Part shown: positions 1 to 6,478 of the stretch, piece by piece
How the letters are laid out: each line of letters starts with the position of its first letter
How positions within the stretch are numbered: the stretch's first letter is position 1
NCBI GenBank assembly: GCA_002167265.1
Contig: NHDJ01000057.1
Span: 16,624 to 25,308 of the forward strand
Length of the DNA: 8,685 nucleotides
Direction of reading: 5' to 3'
Origin: Verrucomicrobia bacterium TMED56
Lineage (GTDB): Bacteria > Verrucomicrobiota > Verrucomicrobiia > Opitutales > Seribacteraceae
Notes under the pieces: model-generated
Databases searched by the model: none
The model's input: only the letters and a program-made list of their open reading frames with translations
What the model was told of the DNA's origin: nothing
Translations under genes and position numbers: made by a program

Positions 1-757
1 TTATAAATCCAAAGGAATTGCCCCAGTGCTGATCGAAGATGCTATTACTGTTCACAAACCATCCTCCGAATTTTTGAGGGTAAGGAGTTTCATGACTGGG
101 TGTTTTTTTATTCAGTGTGTCCAATGTACCACCTCCATGAACAGGAACCACAGATCCCATAAGTAAACCTGGAGCATAGAATGTTTTCTCGGTTGCATGG
201 CATCTCATACAACGATCGGATCTGCGAATGTTTGAGAGTTTATTATTTCCATCTCTTGGAAGATCGAATTCGTAAGGAATGACCCCTCTTTCAGGATCAA
301 TGGCAAGAATCTCGATAAAACCTCCTGGCACATATCCCAAATATAAGTCGTCTTTAAAAAAAATAGCCCTTGGGTTGTGAGGGTTTATCTTACTGAGTTG
401 TAAACTGGTATTTGAAAAGACAAGTACCTGGGACGATTCTGGTATTTCAAGGATCTTAAGAATCGACCTTAATGCATCTAATTCATGTTTAAATTTAAGT
501 GCATCAAGATTCAGGCTGTGAAGTTGATTGATATATTGATGAAAAGAATCTTGAGCGGTTGTTTCGTAATAACGGTGGATTTCACTTTCAAAATCAATCT
601 TGTATTGGCTTTCAGTTGTCGCTTGTGCAGAACAAACCAATGAATTCAGTATTATCGGAACCAGTAGTTTATTTTTGATTCCTTGAAAGTAGGTATAAAC
701 GCCCCCAGGTTCATTGAATTCTACTTTCTCTTTGCCTTTTTGCATATAGGGTTTCAT
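1..757 (-). CDS. exported single-haem c-type cytochrome-like protein (3' end outside window)
   Basis: An open frame runs leftward from ATG 757-755 for 252 codons and leaves the window without a stop, so only the N-terminal part is visible. Residues 183-187 (CMRCH, bases 211-197) form a CxxCH site for covalent haem c attachment. A hydrophobic stretch at about 31-44 ends in AQA (44-46), a plausible signal peptidase I site, so export to the periplasm is expected. About 30 polar residues precede that stretch, which is long for a signal peptide; the true start may be further in, but no in-frame ATG, GTG or TTG sits close to it (ATG at codon 5 changes little). Residues 111-146, with VFSNTSLQ, NPHNPRAIFF and YLGYVPGG, resemble from memory a haem-protein family of planctomycetes and verrucomicrobia that lacks a defined function. 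No Shine-Dalgarno is visible. Certainty is good for gene and haem site, low for role. Confidence 0.72.
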   Translation of the reverse strand, partial: MKPYMQKGKEKVEFNEPGGVYTYFQGIKNKLLVPIILNSLVCSAQATTESQYKIDFESEIHRYYETTAQDSFHQYINQLHSLNLDALKFKHELDALRSILKILEIPESSQVLVFSNTSLQLSKINPHNPRAIFFKDDLYLGYVPGGFIEILAIDPERGVIPYEFDLPRDGNNKLSNIRRSDRCMRCHATEKTFYAPGLLMGSVVPVHGGGTLDTLNKKTPSHETPYPQKFGGWFVNSNSIFDQHWGNSFGFI

Positions 758-774
758 CTTATTAGAAAGATATT
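758..774. promoter_or_regulatory. 17 bp divergent gap between two start codons
   Basis: The start codons of the leftward haem protein (757) and the rightward secreted protein (775) are separated by 17 AT-rich bases. Any promoters must therefore overlap the opposite gene's 5' end, unless one start is misassigned. On the minus strand TAATAT (775-770) is a -10-like hexamer ending 12 nt before ATG 757. On the plus strand TATAGG (745-750) is only a poor candidate. No operator palindrome is evident. Confidence 0.3.
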
Positions 775-2685
775 ATGGATTGTCACAAGGAGATAAGGTG
801 GGCATCGCTTTACTTGTTGCTTACCTTTGCGGTTTGCAACACCCCTACCCTTTTTTCGCAATTGCAGAAAACGGAACAATTTGGATCGCTTTCACTATTG
901 ATCAAGGGGGGAAACCCTGCCTCTCCAAGTTTTACTGTTTTATCACCGAGTTTGCAGTCAAGAGTTGCCTTCAGAGGCCAAATTAAGCAAATTATAGGCA
1001 ATCGTTTGATTTTCCATAAGGTTCCTGATGTCCTTGATCCCGCTAATACAGACAAAGCTCCTTTTAACACAAATCAGTTTGTAGCACAAAAGGCCCGATT
1101 GAAAGCACATCTTTCGGGCGACGCAAACGGTACATTGGACAGGATTGATGTCTTGAACGGAGGTGTTGGTTTTTTGCAGGCACCAAGCATATTTATAGGT
1201 TTACCGGAAAGTGGTTCATCGAGAGGATTAGATTATGAACCCGCTGAAGCAAAAGCTTCTATTGATGCAAACGGAACCGTTTCTTCAGTTCATCTGACCA
1301 GTAAGGGTAAGGGGTATGTTAGTGCCCCAACAGTGAATTCAGACGGAGGGGTTCATTTTGTTCGATTAATTGATGAAGAATCAAATAAAACTGGTCGGTT
1401 TTACAGAATTCAAGCAAATACAAATGATACGATTACCCTGAGCAATTCCTATAGCGAAGATCTTAATGATGTTTTTTTTGAAAATGCAATGATTGAAATC
1501 TTCGCTAGTTGGACCCTTGGTGATTTGTTTGGATATGATAATGTTCAGCTGAATAGTGGAAATTTTCTTTCAGCTGATACAATTTACTTGAAGCGTGATT
1601 CGTTGGGGACGGACGATTATGATGCTTTTTTTCATGATGGAAATTCTTGGGCTGATTTAAGCGATCCATCCTTAAATGCCGATAATCAAATTATTAACCC
1701 AGGAGAGGCTATCGTTTTGGCAAGAAGATCAATCGTCGACTTAAATTTAGTTTTCTCTGGCAACGCACTGACTCAAAGTACTCTGCTGGAAATTCCAGCA
1801 TCAGGTAAAAGCTCAATAGTTAACAATCCTTTCGCTGTGGACATGATGCTTTCTGACCTAATCGCGAGCCAATTCATTACTACAGACCCCAGTAACACTT
1901 TTTCTTGGTTTGCTGATGCTGAACAAGAAGTAGCAGACAATGTAAAAGTTTTAACCAACAATGTTTGGACTACTTATTGGCATGACGGCACCAACAGAAG
2001 TATTGCTTCTAAGGCTTGGGCTTCAGCACGAGCAGGGAGTGGTGTTGGGGCTTCTATGACTCAACTCGATATTTCTATGGTCTCCGGAGGTATCGAGTCT
2101 ATAACCAACGATACAGGTGCCATTGTTATTACCTCCACATCACATGGATTGCTTGATGGTTTTGTTGTCAAGGTTAGCGGAGCCAGAGGCAGGAAGACAA
2201 ATTCGGATAAAGATCAGGTCGATGAAAATAACAATGTTGTGGCTGACGGAAGTGGACTGGTTATTGAATCATCCGCTAACGGATATCATAGTATTTTGGT
2301 GCTGGATCAAGATAGATTCCAACTAGTCGATAGATATGCTAATTCAGACTACATTCAAGAGGCAGCAGCACATTGGGCTACCGGTGATGGTGGTTCTGGC
2401 TATTCGCAGGATGCTGCTATCCTTTTTGTAGGAGGTGGTGGGCAAGGAGGCCGGGGCAAGGCAAGGGTGGAAAACGGAAAAGTTGTCTCTATAACCATTA
2501 CTGAACCAGGGGCTGGATATGTCGAGTCCCCGGAAATTCTTTTTAGCTTGGGCGGATGGAGAAAGCTTGGAGGTGGAAATACGCCTCAGAATGATGTGCT
2601 GATCCCTGCTGGATCTGGAATCATGCTTGTTAGAAATAACCCTTTTGGTGTGGCAACCCGGATTCAACTGAAATCTCCTCTTTAA
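775..2685 (+). CDS. secreted beta-rich TIGR02597-like protein with inserted modules
   Basis: A 636-residue exported protein. Residues 1-29 look like a signal peptide: charged MDCHKEIRWA, then hydrophobic SLYLLLTFAV, with cleavage perhaps near LFS-Q. The core recalls the uncharacterised TIGR02597 family, which I associate with Verrucomicrobia: a start like FGSLSLLIKGGN (36-47), then FRGQIKQIIGNRLIF (66-80), RFYRIQANTNDTITL (208-222), and two copies of a motif running from HDG through W to a PG/AG turn and [IV]xLxR. Copy one is compact (HDG 287-289, W292, G310, ARR 316-318); in copy two HDG (403-405) and W595 lie about 190 residues apart. Inserted modules are at about 107-192 and 408-594. No catalytic motif, membrane anchor or PEP-CTERM tail is seen; the chain ends ...IQLKSPL. 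ATG 775 is chosen as the only in-frame ATG before the signal peptide, with only a weak purine stretch (GAAAGA) upstream. Function is unknown; an envelope or surface structural role is possible. Confidence 0.75.
   Translation: MDCHKEIRWASLYLLLTFAVCNTPTLFSQLQKTEQFGSLSLLIKGGNPASPSFTVLSPSLQSRVAFRGQIKQIIGNRLIFHKVPDVLDPANTDKAPFNTNQFVAQKARLKAHLSGDANGTLDRIDVLNGGVGFLQAPSIFIGLPESGSSRGLDYEPAEAKASIDANGTVSSVHLTSKGKGYVSAPTVNSDGGVHFVRLIDEESNKTGRFYRIQANTNDTITLSNSYSEDLNDVFFENAMIEIFASWTLGDLFGYDNVQLNSGNFLSADTIYLKRDSLGTDDYDAFFHDGNSWADLSDPSLNADNQIINPGEAIVLARRSIVDLNLVFSGNALTQSTLLEIPASGKSSIVNNPFAVDMMLSDLIASQFITTDPSNTFSWFADAEQEVADNVKVLTNNVWTTYWHDGTNRSIASKAWASARAGSGVGASMTQLDISMVSGGIESITNDTGAIVITSTSHGLLDGFVVKVSGARGRKTNSDKDQVDENNNVVADGSGLVIESSANGYHSILVLDQDRFQLVDRYANSDYIQEAAAHWATGDGGSGYSQDAAILFVGGGGQGGRGKARVENGKVVSITITEPGAGYVESPEILFSLGGWRKLGGGNTPQNDVLIPAGSGIMLVRNNPFGVATRIQLKSPL
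787..800 (+). promoter_or_regulatory. Shine-Dalgarno-like AAGGAG before an off-frame GTG
   Basis: AAGGAG (787-792) followed after 5 nt by GTG (798-800) is the best ribosome-binding arrangement in the window, but the GTG is not in the frame of the 636-residue protein. The off-frame reading gives MGIALLVAYLCGL and ends at a TAA at 984-986. It may be chance, or a sign that the annotated N-terminus or the sequence near the T run at 851-856 needs checking. Confidence 0.25.
1093..1350 (+). repeat. inserted G-x-G-Y/F module 1 in the TIGR02597-like protein
   Basis: Codons 107-192 encode two units of a glycine-rich pattern: NGGVGFLQAP (128-137) and KGKGYVSAP (177-185), each preceded by a short beta strand (LDRIDVL, VSSVHL) and separated by an acidic, alanine-containing linker. 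The pattern [GK]xG[YF]xxxP with upstream 'V.s..l' is common in large secreted and phage-structural beta proteins. Flanking residues (NQFVAQ before, HFVRLIDEESNKTGRFY after) join smoothly into the expected core, which suggests an insertion. Boundaries are approximate. Confidence 0.55.
1996..2556 (+). other. 187-residue insert splitting the second core repeat
   Basis: Codons 408-594 separate HDGTN (403-407) from W595, whereas in the first repeat HDGN and W292 are only two residues apart. The insert carries an 'HGL' module at about 438-520 (VITSTSHGLLDG at 451-462, NGYHSI 502-507, DRFQL 513-517), resembling a beta module common in phage tail and secreted proteins. It then has a second glycine-rich module (538-594: GSGY, a run of glycines at 553-559, and PGAGYVESP at 578-586). 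Module naming is from memory. Confidence 0.5.
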
Positions 2686-2704
2686 TCCACGCTTATTATA
2701 ATTT
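2686..2704. other. 19 bp convergent gap, no terminator seen
   Basis: The TAA of the plus-strand gene (2683-2685) and the TAG of priA (2707-2705 on the minus strand) face each other across 19 AT-rich bases. No GC-rich hairpin followed by a T run is present here or in the immediate gene ends, so termination must be factor-dependent or lie inside the coding regions. Confidence 0.6.
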
Positions 2705-4951
2705 CTATCCTATTTGCTGGGCATCCACATCCAAGATGTCATGAACGTCCGGGTCCAAGGGAAACTCACTTCTAATTAATCCTAGATTTTTTATTGTTTT
2801 TTTTACGGATGCAGTGAAGTAAAAAAAATGAAACCTATAATAACCTTTGATCTTTTCAAGTGGAGCGGGGGCAGGTCCTTTAATCTTTAAGCCTGCAATA
2901 TTTTTGTTTTCGAGGATTTTAGCCCATTCATTCGCGTAATACTCTACTTTTGACTCGCTTCTACTGCGAAAAAGGTGACGGATTAGGTGCTGGTAGGGTG
3001 GATATCCAAACTCCTTCCTCATATCCATCTCATCTTCAGTAAATCCCTTTAAATCTGATTTTCTTGCAAATTGTATGCTCGGAGAATGAGGCGCATAGGT
3101 TTGGATGAACACCTCCCCTGCCCGGTTGCCCCTACCTGCTCTTCCAGAAACCTGTACCAGCATTTGGAATGCTCTTTCAGAGGCCCTGAAATCTTCCATT
3201 CTCAATGGTAAATCTGCATCAATCACCCCTACCAAAGTAACTTTGGGAAAATCAAGCCCTTTGGCAATCATTTGAGTGCCCACTAGCACATCAATTTTTC
3301 CTTTTCTAAAATCGGAAAGAGTTTCCCTGAAAAGGTTTTTCTTTGTCATCATATCAGCGTCCACCCTTCTGACACTAGCATGCTTGGGCAATAATCCTAT
3401 TACTATGTCCTCAATCCGCTGTGTTCCATGCCCCTTTTTCTTGAGATCAAAAGAATTACACTTTTTGCAACGATTCGGAGCCGGTTTCCTGTATCCGCAG
3501 AGGTGACACCTAAGGTATCCGTCTGTTCTGTGATAGGTGAGTGCTATACTGCAATCTTTGCAACTCTCCACATGTCCGCATTCAGGACACAACATTGTGG
3601 TGTTGAATCCTCTTCTGTTCAAGAAAAGTATGCTTTGTTCTTTATTTGATATGCGGTCCCGAAGAGCTTCCACTAATTGTTGTGATAAGATAGGAAGAAC
3701 TTTTGTCTTATCCGCTTCTCTTCTCATGTCGACAAGATGAATGAGAGGGAGTTCTCGATTATCCACTCGTTTACTTAGCTTACTGGTCTGATACTTTTCT
3801 TTTTGAACATTAAGTGCAGATTCAAGGCTTGGGGTTGCTGATCCAAGTAGGCAAGTTGCATCATTTAGTTTTGCTCTTACCACTGCAATGTCTCGGGCGT
3901 GATAACGGGGATTATCTTCTTGTTTATAAGCAGCCTCATGTTCTTCATCTACAATTAAAAGTCTTAGCTTGGGCAGAGGAGCAAAAATTGCGGAACGAGC
4001 ACCCACAACTATCTTAGATTCTTCGTTAATTATGCTGCGCCAGGCATCGGCTCTTTCTCCTGAGGCAAGATGACTGTGCCAAACCACAATTTTCTCATTC
4101 TTGAAGCGACTTCTTATGCGGGACACGGTTTGGGGAGCCAATGCAACTTCAGGCACAAGAAACAATATCGTGCCTCCTTGATTTAAGGCCATTTGCATTG
4201 CCTCAAAATACACTTCTGTTTTACCTGATCCCGTGACCCCGCAAAGTAATCTGGTTTTAAATTGCCTAGATTCTAAATCCTCATTTATTTCAGAAACTGC
4301 TTTTTTTTGCTCTGAAGTAAGTTGAAGATTATGGACGATTTGTTCGTTAGCGTCCAAGTACTCATCTTCATACACAACTCGATCGATATTTTCCTCGCTT
4401 TCCAGAATGATTCCTTTTTTTACCAGACTTCGAATCGTATTTTGAGAGGTCTTTATTTTTGATAGAACTGTAGAGGATGGAACGGGTTCCTTTTGACTGC
4501 GAAGAAATTCTATGGCAGAAAACTGTGCAGGTGCTCTTTTAGTAAGTTGCGAGTAATCCTTGCTCGAATCAGCAAGTCGAACTAGTCTTCGTTTTTTTGG
4601 CTGCATGCCATCACGAACCGCCTTAGGGATCATTGCCTCAAGGCAACTTTCAATTGAGCACGCGTAGTAATTAGCTATCCAGGAAGCCAAATTTGTAAGG
4701 TCAGGTGAAAGTACTGGAACCTTGTGTATTAGAGAGATGATATTACGTATTTGGGTGGTCTCATTGGGCTTGTTTCCTTTCAGAGACCAAACTATGCCCA
4801 ATAGTTTCCTTGCCCCAAGCGGGATTTTCACCAATGAACCCACTTTAATTTCATGTCTCAGATCTTTGCTTATTGAGTAACTTAGAGGTTTATCGAAACC
4901 ACCAAGTGGTTGAACTTCAATCAAGAAATCATTCGGGTTAGACTCTTTCAT
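2705..4951 (-). CDS. priA: primosomal protein N' / replication-restart helicase PriA
   Basis: A 748-residue superfamily 2 3'-to-5' DNA helicase that recognises stalled or repaired forks and starts primosome assembly so that the replicative helicase can be reloaded. The N-terminal 3'-DNA-binding region spans about 1-110 (VKIPLGARKLLGIVW at 41-55), followed by a winged-helix-like region to about 200. Helicase motifs are intact: Walker A GVTGSGKT (238-245), DEEH (335-338), the aromatic-rich loop RYHARD (349-354), GSATPS (370-375), GTQMIAKGLDF (558-568) and QVSGRAGRG (600-608). Eight zinc-binding cysteines are present: C455, C458, C464, C467, C482, C485, C495, C498. The C-terminal domain has FGYPPY (648-653) and KGPAPAPLEKIKGYYRF (691-707). 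Length is typical and no lesion is visible. The ATG overlaps the stop of the upstream gene (TAATG) and only a weak AGG precedes it, so translational coupling is likely. Identification is firm. Confidence 0.98.
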   Translation of the reverse strand: MKESNPNDFLIEVQPLGGFDKPLSYSISKDLRHEIKVGSLVKIPLGARKLLGIVWSLKGNKPNETTQIRNIISLIHKVPVLSPDLTNLASWIANYYACSIESCLEAMIPKAVRDGMQPKKRRLVRLADSSKDYSQLTKRAPAQFSAIEFLRSQKEPVPSSTVLSKIKTSQNTIRSLVKKGIILESEENIDRVVYEDEYLDANEQIVHNLQLTSEQKKAVSEINEDLESRQFKTRLLCGVTGSGKTEVYFEAMQMALNQGGTILFLVPEVALAPQTVSRIRSRFKNEKIVVWHSHLASGERADAWRSIINEESKIVVGARSAIFAPLPKLRLLIVDEEHEAAYKQEDNPRYHARDIAVVRAKLNDATCLLGSATPSLESALNVQKEKYQTSKLSKRVDNRELPLIHLVDMRREADKTKVLPILSQQLVEALRDRISNKEQSILFLNRRGFNTTMLCPECGHVESCKDCSIALTYHRTDGYLRCHLCGYRKPAPNRCKKCNSFDLKKKGHGTQRIEDIVIGLLPKHASVRRVDADMMTKKNLFRETLSDFRKGKIDVLVGTQMIAKGLDFPKVTLVGVIDADLPLRMEDFRASERAFQMLVQVSGRAGRGNRAGEVFIQTYAPHSPSIQFARKSDLKGFTEDEMDMRKEFGYPPYQHLIRHLFRSRSESKVEYYANEWAKILENKNIAGLKIKGPAPAPLEKIKGYYRFHFFYFTASVKKTIKNLGLIRSEFPLDPDVHDILDVDAQQIG

Positions 4952-4953
4952 TA
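4949..4953 (-). promoter_or_regulatory. TAATG stop-start overlap (translational coupling)
   Basis: The TAA ending the beta-propeller gene (4953-4951) shares its last A with the ATG of priA (4951-4949). With no strong Shine-Dalgarno upstream, reinitiation by ribosomes finishing the upstream gene is the simplest reading. It also shows that the two genes share a transcript. Confidence 0.75.
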
Positions 4954-6348
4954 GGGCCTAAGGTCATAGCAAATAATTCGTGGTTTTTTTCCACTCATTC
5001 TATCTGTTTCATTTTGCATAATAAAGAGTAAGCCATGACTTATTGCTGGAAGCGTCCAGGTTCCGGGGGCGAAGAAAAGTTGTTTGGTTCCATGAATTTT
5101 CCATCCTTCAGGACTTAAGTCCATAACGACTAGAGATCCCAACTCAGACAAACCGATGAAGTGATCTTTAGTTTTTAATAGTGATCCTCTGAATAATTCC
5201 AGGTCTAAGGTTTTGCCCATTACCGTTTGAACCCATGAAACTTTTTCCTTCCACTTGACTTTTCCAGTTTGAGCTTCGACACAAAAAACTTCTGCTCCTC
5301 TCTGGTGCCTTCCTGATACGCCATAAATATACTTGCCGACCAAAACAGGAGTCATCCAATGTATATTTAATGCCGGGTTCTCCCATATTACCTTCGTCTT
5401 GAATTCACTATCGAAACTAATCAGGGCGGCACCTTTTTCATAGCACTCACTGATGAATACTTGGTTATTAGATATAGGGATTGGAGGGGATGCATTAGCC
5501 GACTCATAGTTGGATGAGCGCCAAGAGAATCGAGAAAGCTTTTTCCCGTTTGTTGGATCGACCACAAGCAAACCCCCGGTTGGTGGTCTACTTTCGCCTC
5601 CTGTTAGGAATAAGCAGACTTCCCTGCCATGCATGAAAGTTCTAAAGGGAGAGGAATAACTTGCTCCCCACTTGTCTCGGGTAATCCATTTGGTCTCGCC
5701 TGTTCCCAGATCAAAACCAACCACTGATTCTCCTTTTTCCCCACCTGTGTTTAATAGTAATGTATCATGAACGACAATTGGATTGGAACCTTTACCAAAA
5801 AAATAATCCGGAATTTTGAATTCTTTCTTTAAGTCCCGTTTCCAAATTAAATCTCCTGTTATAAGATCAAGGCATGTTAGCCATGCAGTTACTCCATGAG
5901 CAAAAACTCTGTTTTTCCATATTACTGGGCTTGCCCTCGGACCATTTGAATAACCATATCGGTCTCTGTAATTAGCGGGATAACTGTAAGACCATATTGG
6001 ATGACCTGTTTCCGGATTCAATGCTTCTATGATTTCTTGACCGGCGTCTAAATGGAACAATATGAGTCTGTCTTTGGTGACGGCTGGAGAGGCATACCCT
6101 TCACCTTTTGAACTTTCCCAAATTTTTTTAAGGCTGTTATCATCGAAGTTTAGCGAAAGTGGTCCTTCATAGGTGGTTGCATTGTCAAGAGGACCATTAA
6201 ATCTAGACCAGTCAAAGGATTTAAAGCTTTCTTTGAGTTCTCTGGCTTTACCATGGGTAATTAGACGTTTTTCAATTTCAGCAAGAGCCGGAATAAAATA
6301 TCCGGTCATCAAGGGAATAAGAATTAATTTTTTGAATGGTAAAGGCAC
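4951..6348 (-). CDS. exported PQQ-like (BamB/Kelch-type) beta-propeller protein
   Basis: A 465-residue protein with a signal peptide (KK at 6-7, hydrophobic LILIPLMTGYFIP 8-20, cleavage after ALA 21-23). The mature part is built from PQQ-like propeller blades, seen as recurring '[LV]D..TG...W' units: LNPETGHPIWSY (110-121), LDLITGDLIWKRD (160-172), FDLGTGETKWITRD (212-225), VDPTNGKKLSRFSW (263-276) and VEAQTGKVKWKEK (357-369). NIHWMTPV (328-335) and GVSGRHQRGAE (343-353) match, from memory, propeller proteins frequent in Verrucomicrobiota and Planctomycetota. No dehydrogenase active site is apparent, so it is more likely a scaffold or BamB-like binding protein than a quinoprotein enzyme; it is not a clear orthologue of BamB. 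The start is GTG 6348-6346, since an in-frame TAA lies two codons upstream and the next ATG (codon 14) would destroy the signal peptide. It is first in an operon with priA. Role unknown. Confidence 0.88.
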   Translation of the reverse strand: MPLPFKKLILIPLMTGYFIPALAEIEKRLITHGKARELKESFKSFDWSRFNGPLDNATTYEGPLSLNFDDNSLKKIWESSKGEGYASPAVTKDRLILFHLDAGQEIIEALNPETGHPIWSYSYPANYRDRYGYSNGPRASPVIWKNRVFAHGVTAWLTCLDLITGDLIWKRDLKKEFKIPDYFFGKGSNPIVVHDTLLLNTGGEKGESVVGFDLGTGETKWITRDKWGASYSSPFRTFMHGREVCLFLTGGESRPPTGGLLVVDPTNGKKLSRFSWRSSNYESANASPPIPISNNQVFISECYEKGAALISFDSEFKTKVIWENPALNIHWMTPVLVGKYIYGVSGRHQRGAEVFCVEAQTGKVKWKEKVSWVQTVMGKTLDLELFRGSLLKTKDHFIGLSELGSLVVMDLSPEGWKIHGTKQLFFAPGTWTLPAISHGLLFIMQNETDRMSGKKPRIICYDLRP

Positions 6349-6478
6349 CGTTTAAGGATCATAATAATACCCTTGTGAATCAACTTGAAAGCAAACAAAG
6401 TTTTAAATCTAAAACGAAATTTATTTTTAAAAGCTTCCTCACACTACAGAACTTTATATTATAACCACTATATTTGGT
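6349..6478. promoter_or_regulatory. 130 bp divergent promoter region
   Basis: This AT-rich spacer lies between the two GTG starts at 6348 (left) and 6479 (right) and should hold both promoters. Leftward: TATTAT at 6369-6364 (or 6366-6361) with TTGCTT at 6394-6389, a spacer of 19 for the first choice. Rightward: TATAAC (6460-6465) ends 13 nt before the channel's GTG, with no good -35. No riboswitch fold, operator palindrome or Shine-Dalgarno is visible. The hexamers are weak evidence in AT-rich DNA. Confidence 0.4.

Noticed and set aside
780..986. 68-codon plus-strand frame with a good Shine-Dalgarno before GTG 798
   Set aside because: It overlaps the 636-residue protein, stops early, and its residues after the hydrophobic stretch show no recognisable pattern, whereas frame one matches the TIGR02597-like start. 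Kept only as a start-site question.
2445..2469. AGGAGG followed by an in-frame GTG inside the secreted protein
   Set aside because: The spacing of 16 nt is too long, and the purine run is explained by the glycine-rich codons of residues 553-561.
2344..2667. 107-codon minus-strand frame opposite the 3' end of the secreted protein
   Set aside because: It is the antisense of a well-supported coding region, with no domain or start signal; it looks like a shadow.
3276..4017. Several plus-strand frames of 67-76 codons inside priA
   Set aside because: They are antisense to conserved helicase and zinc-binding motifs and show no protein-like features.
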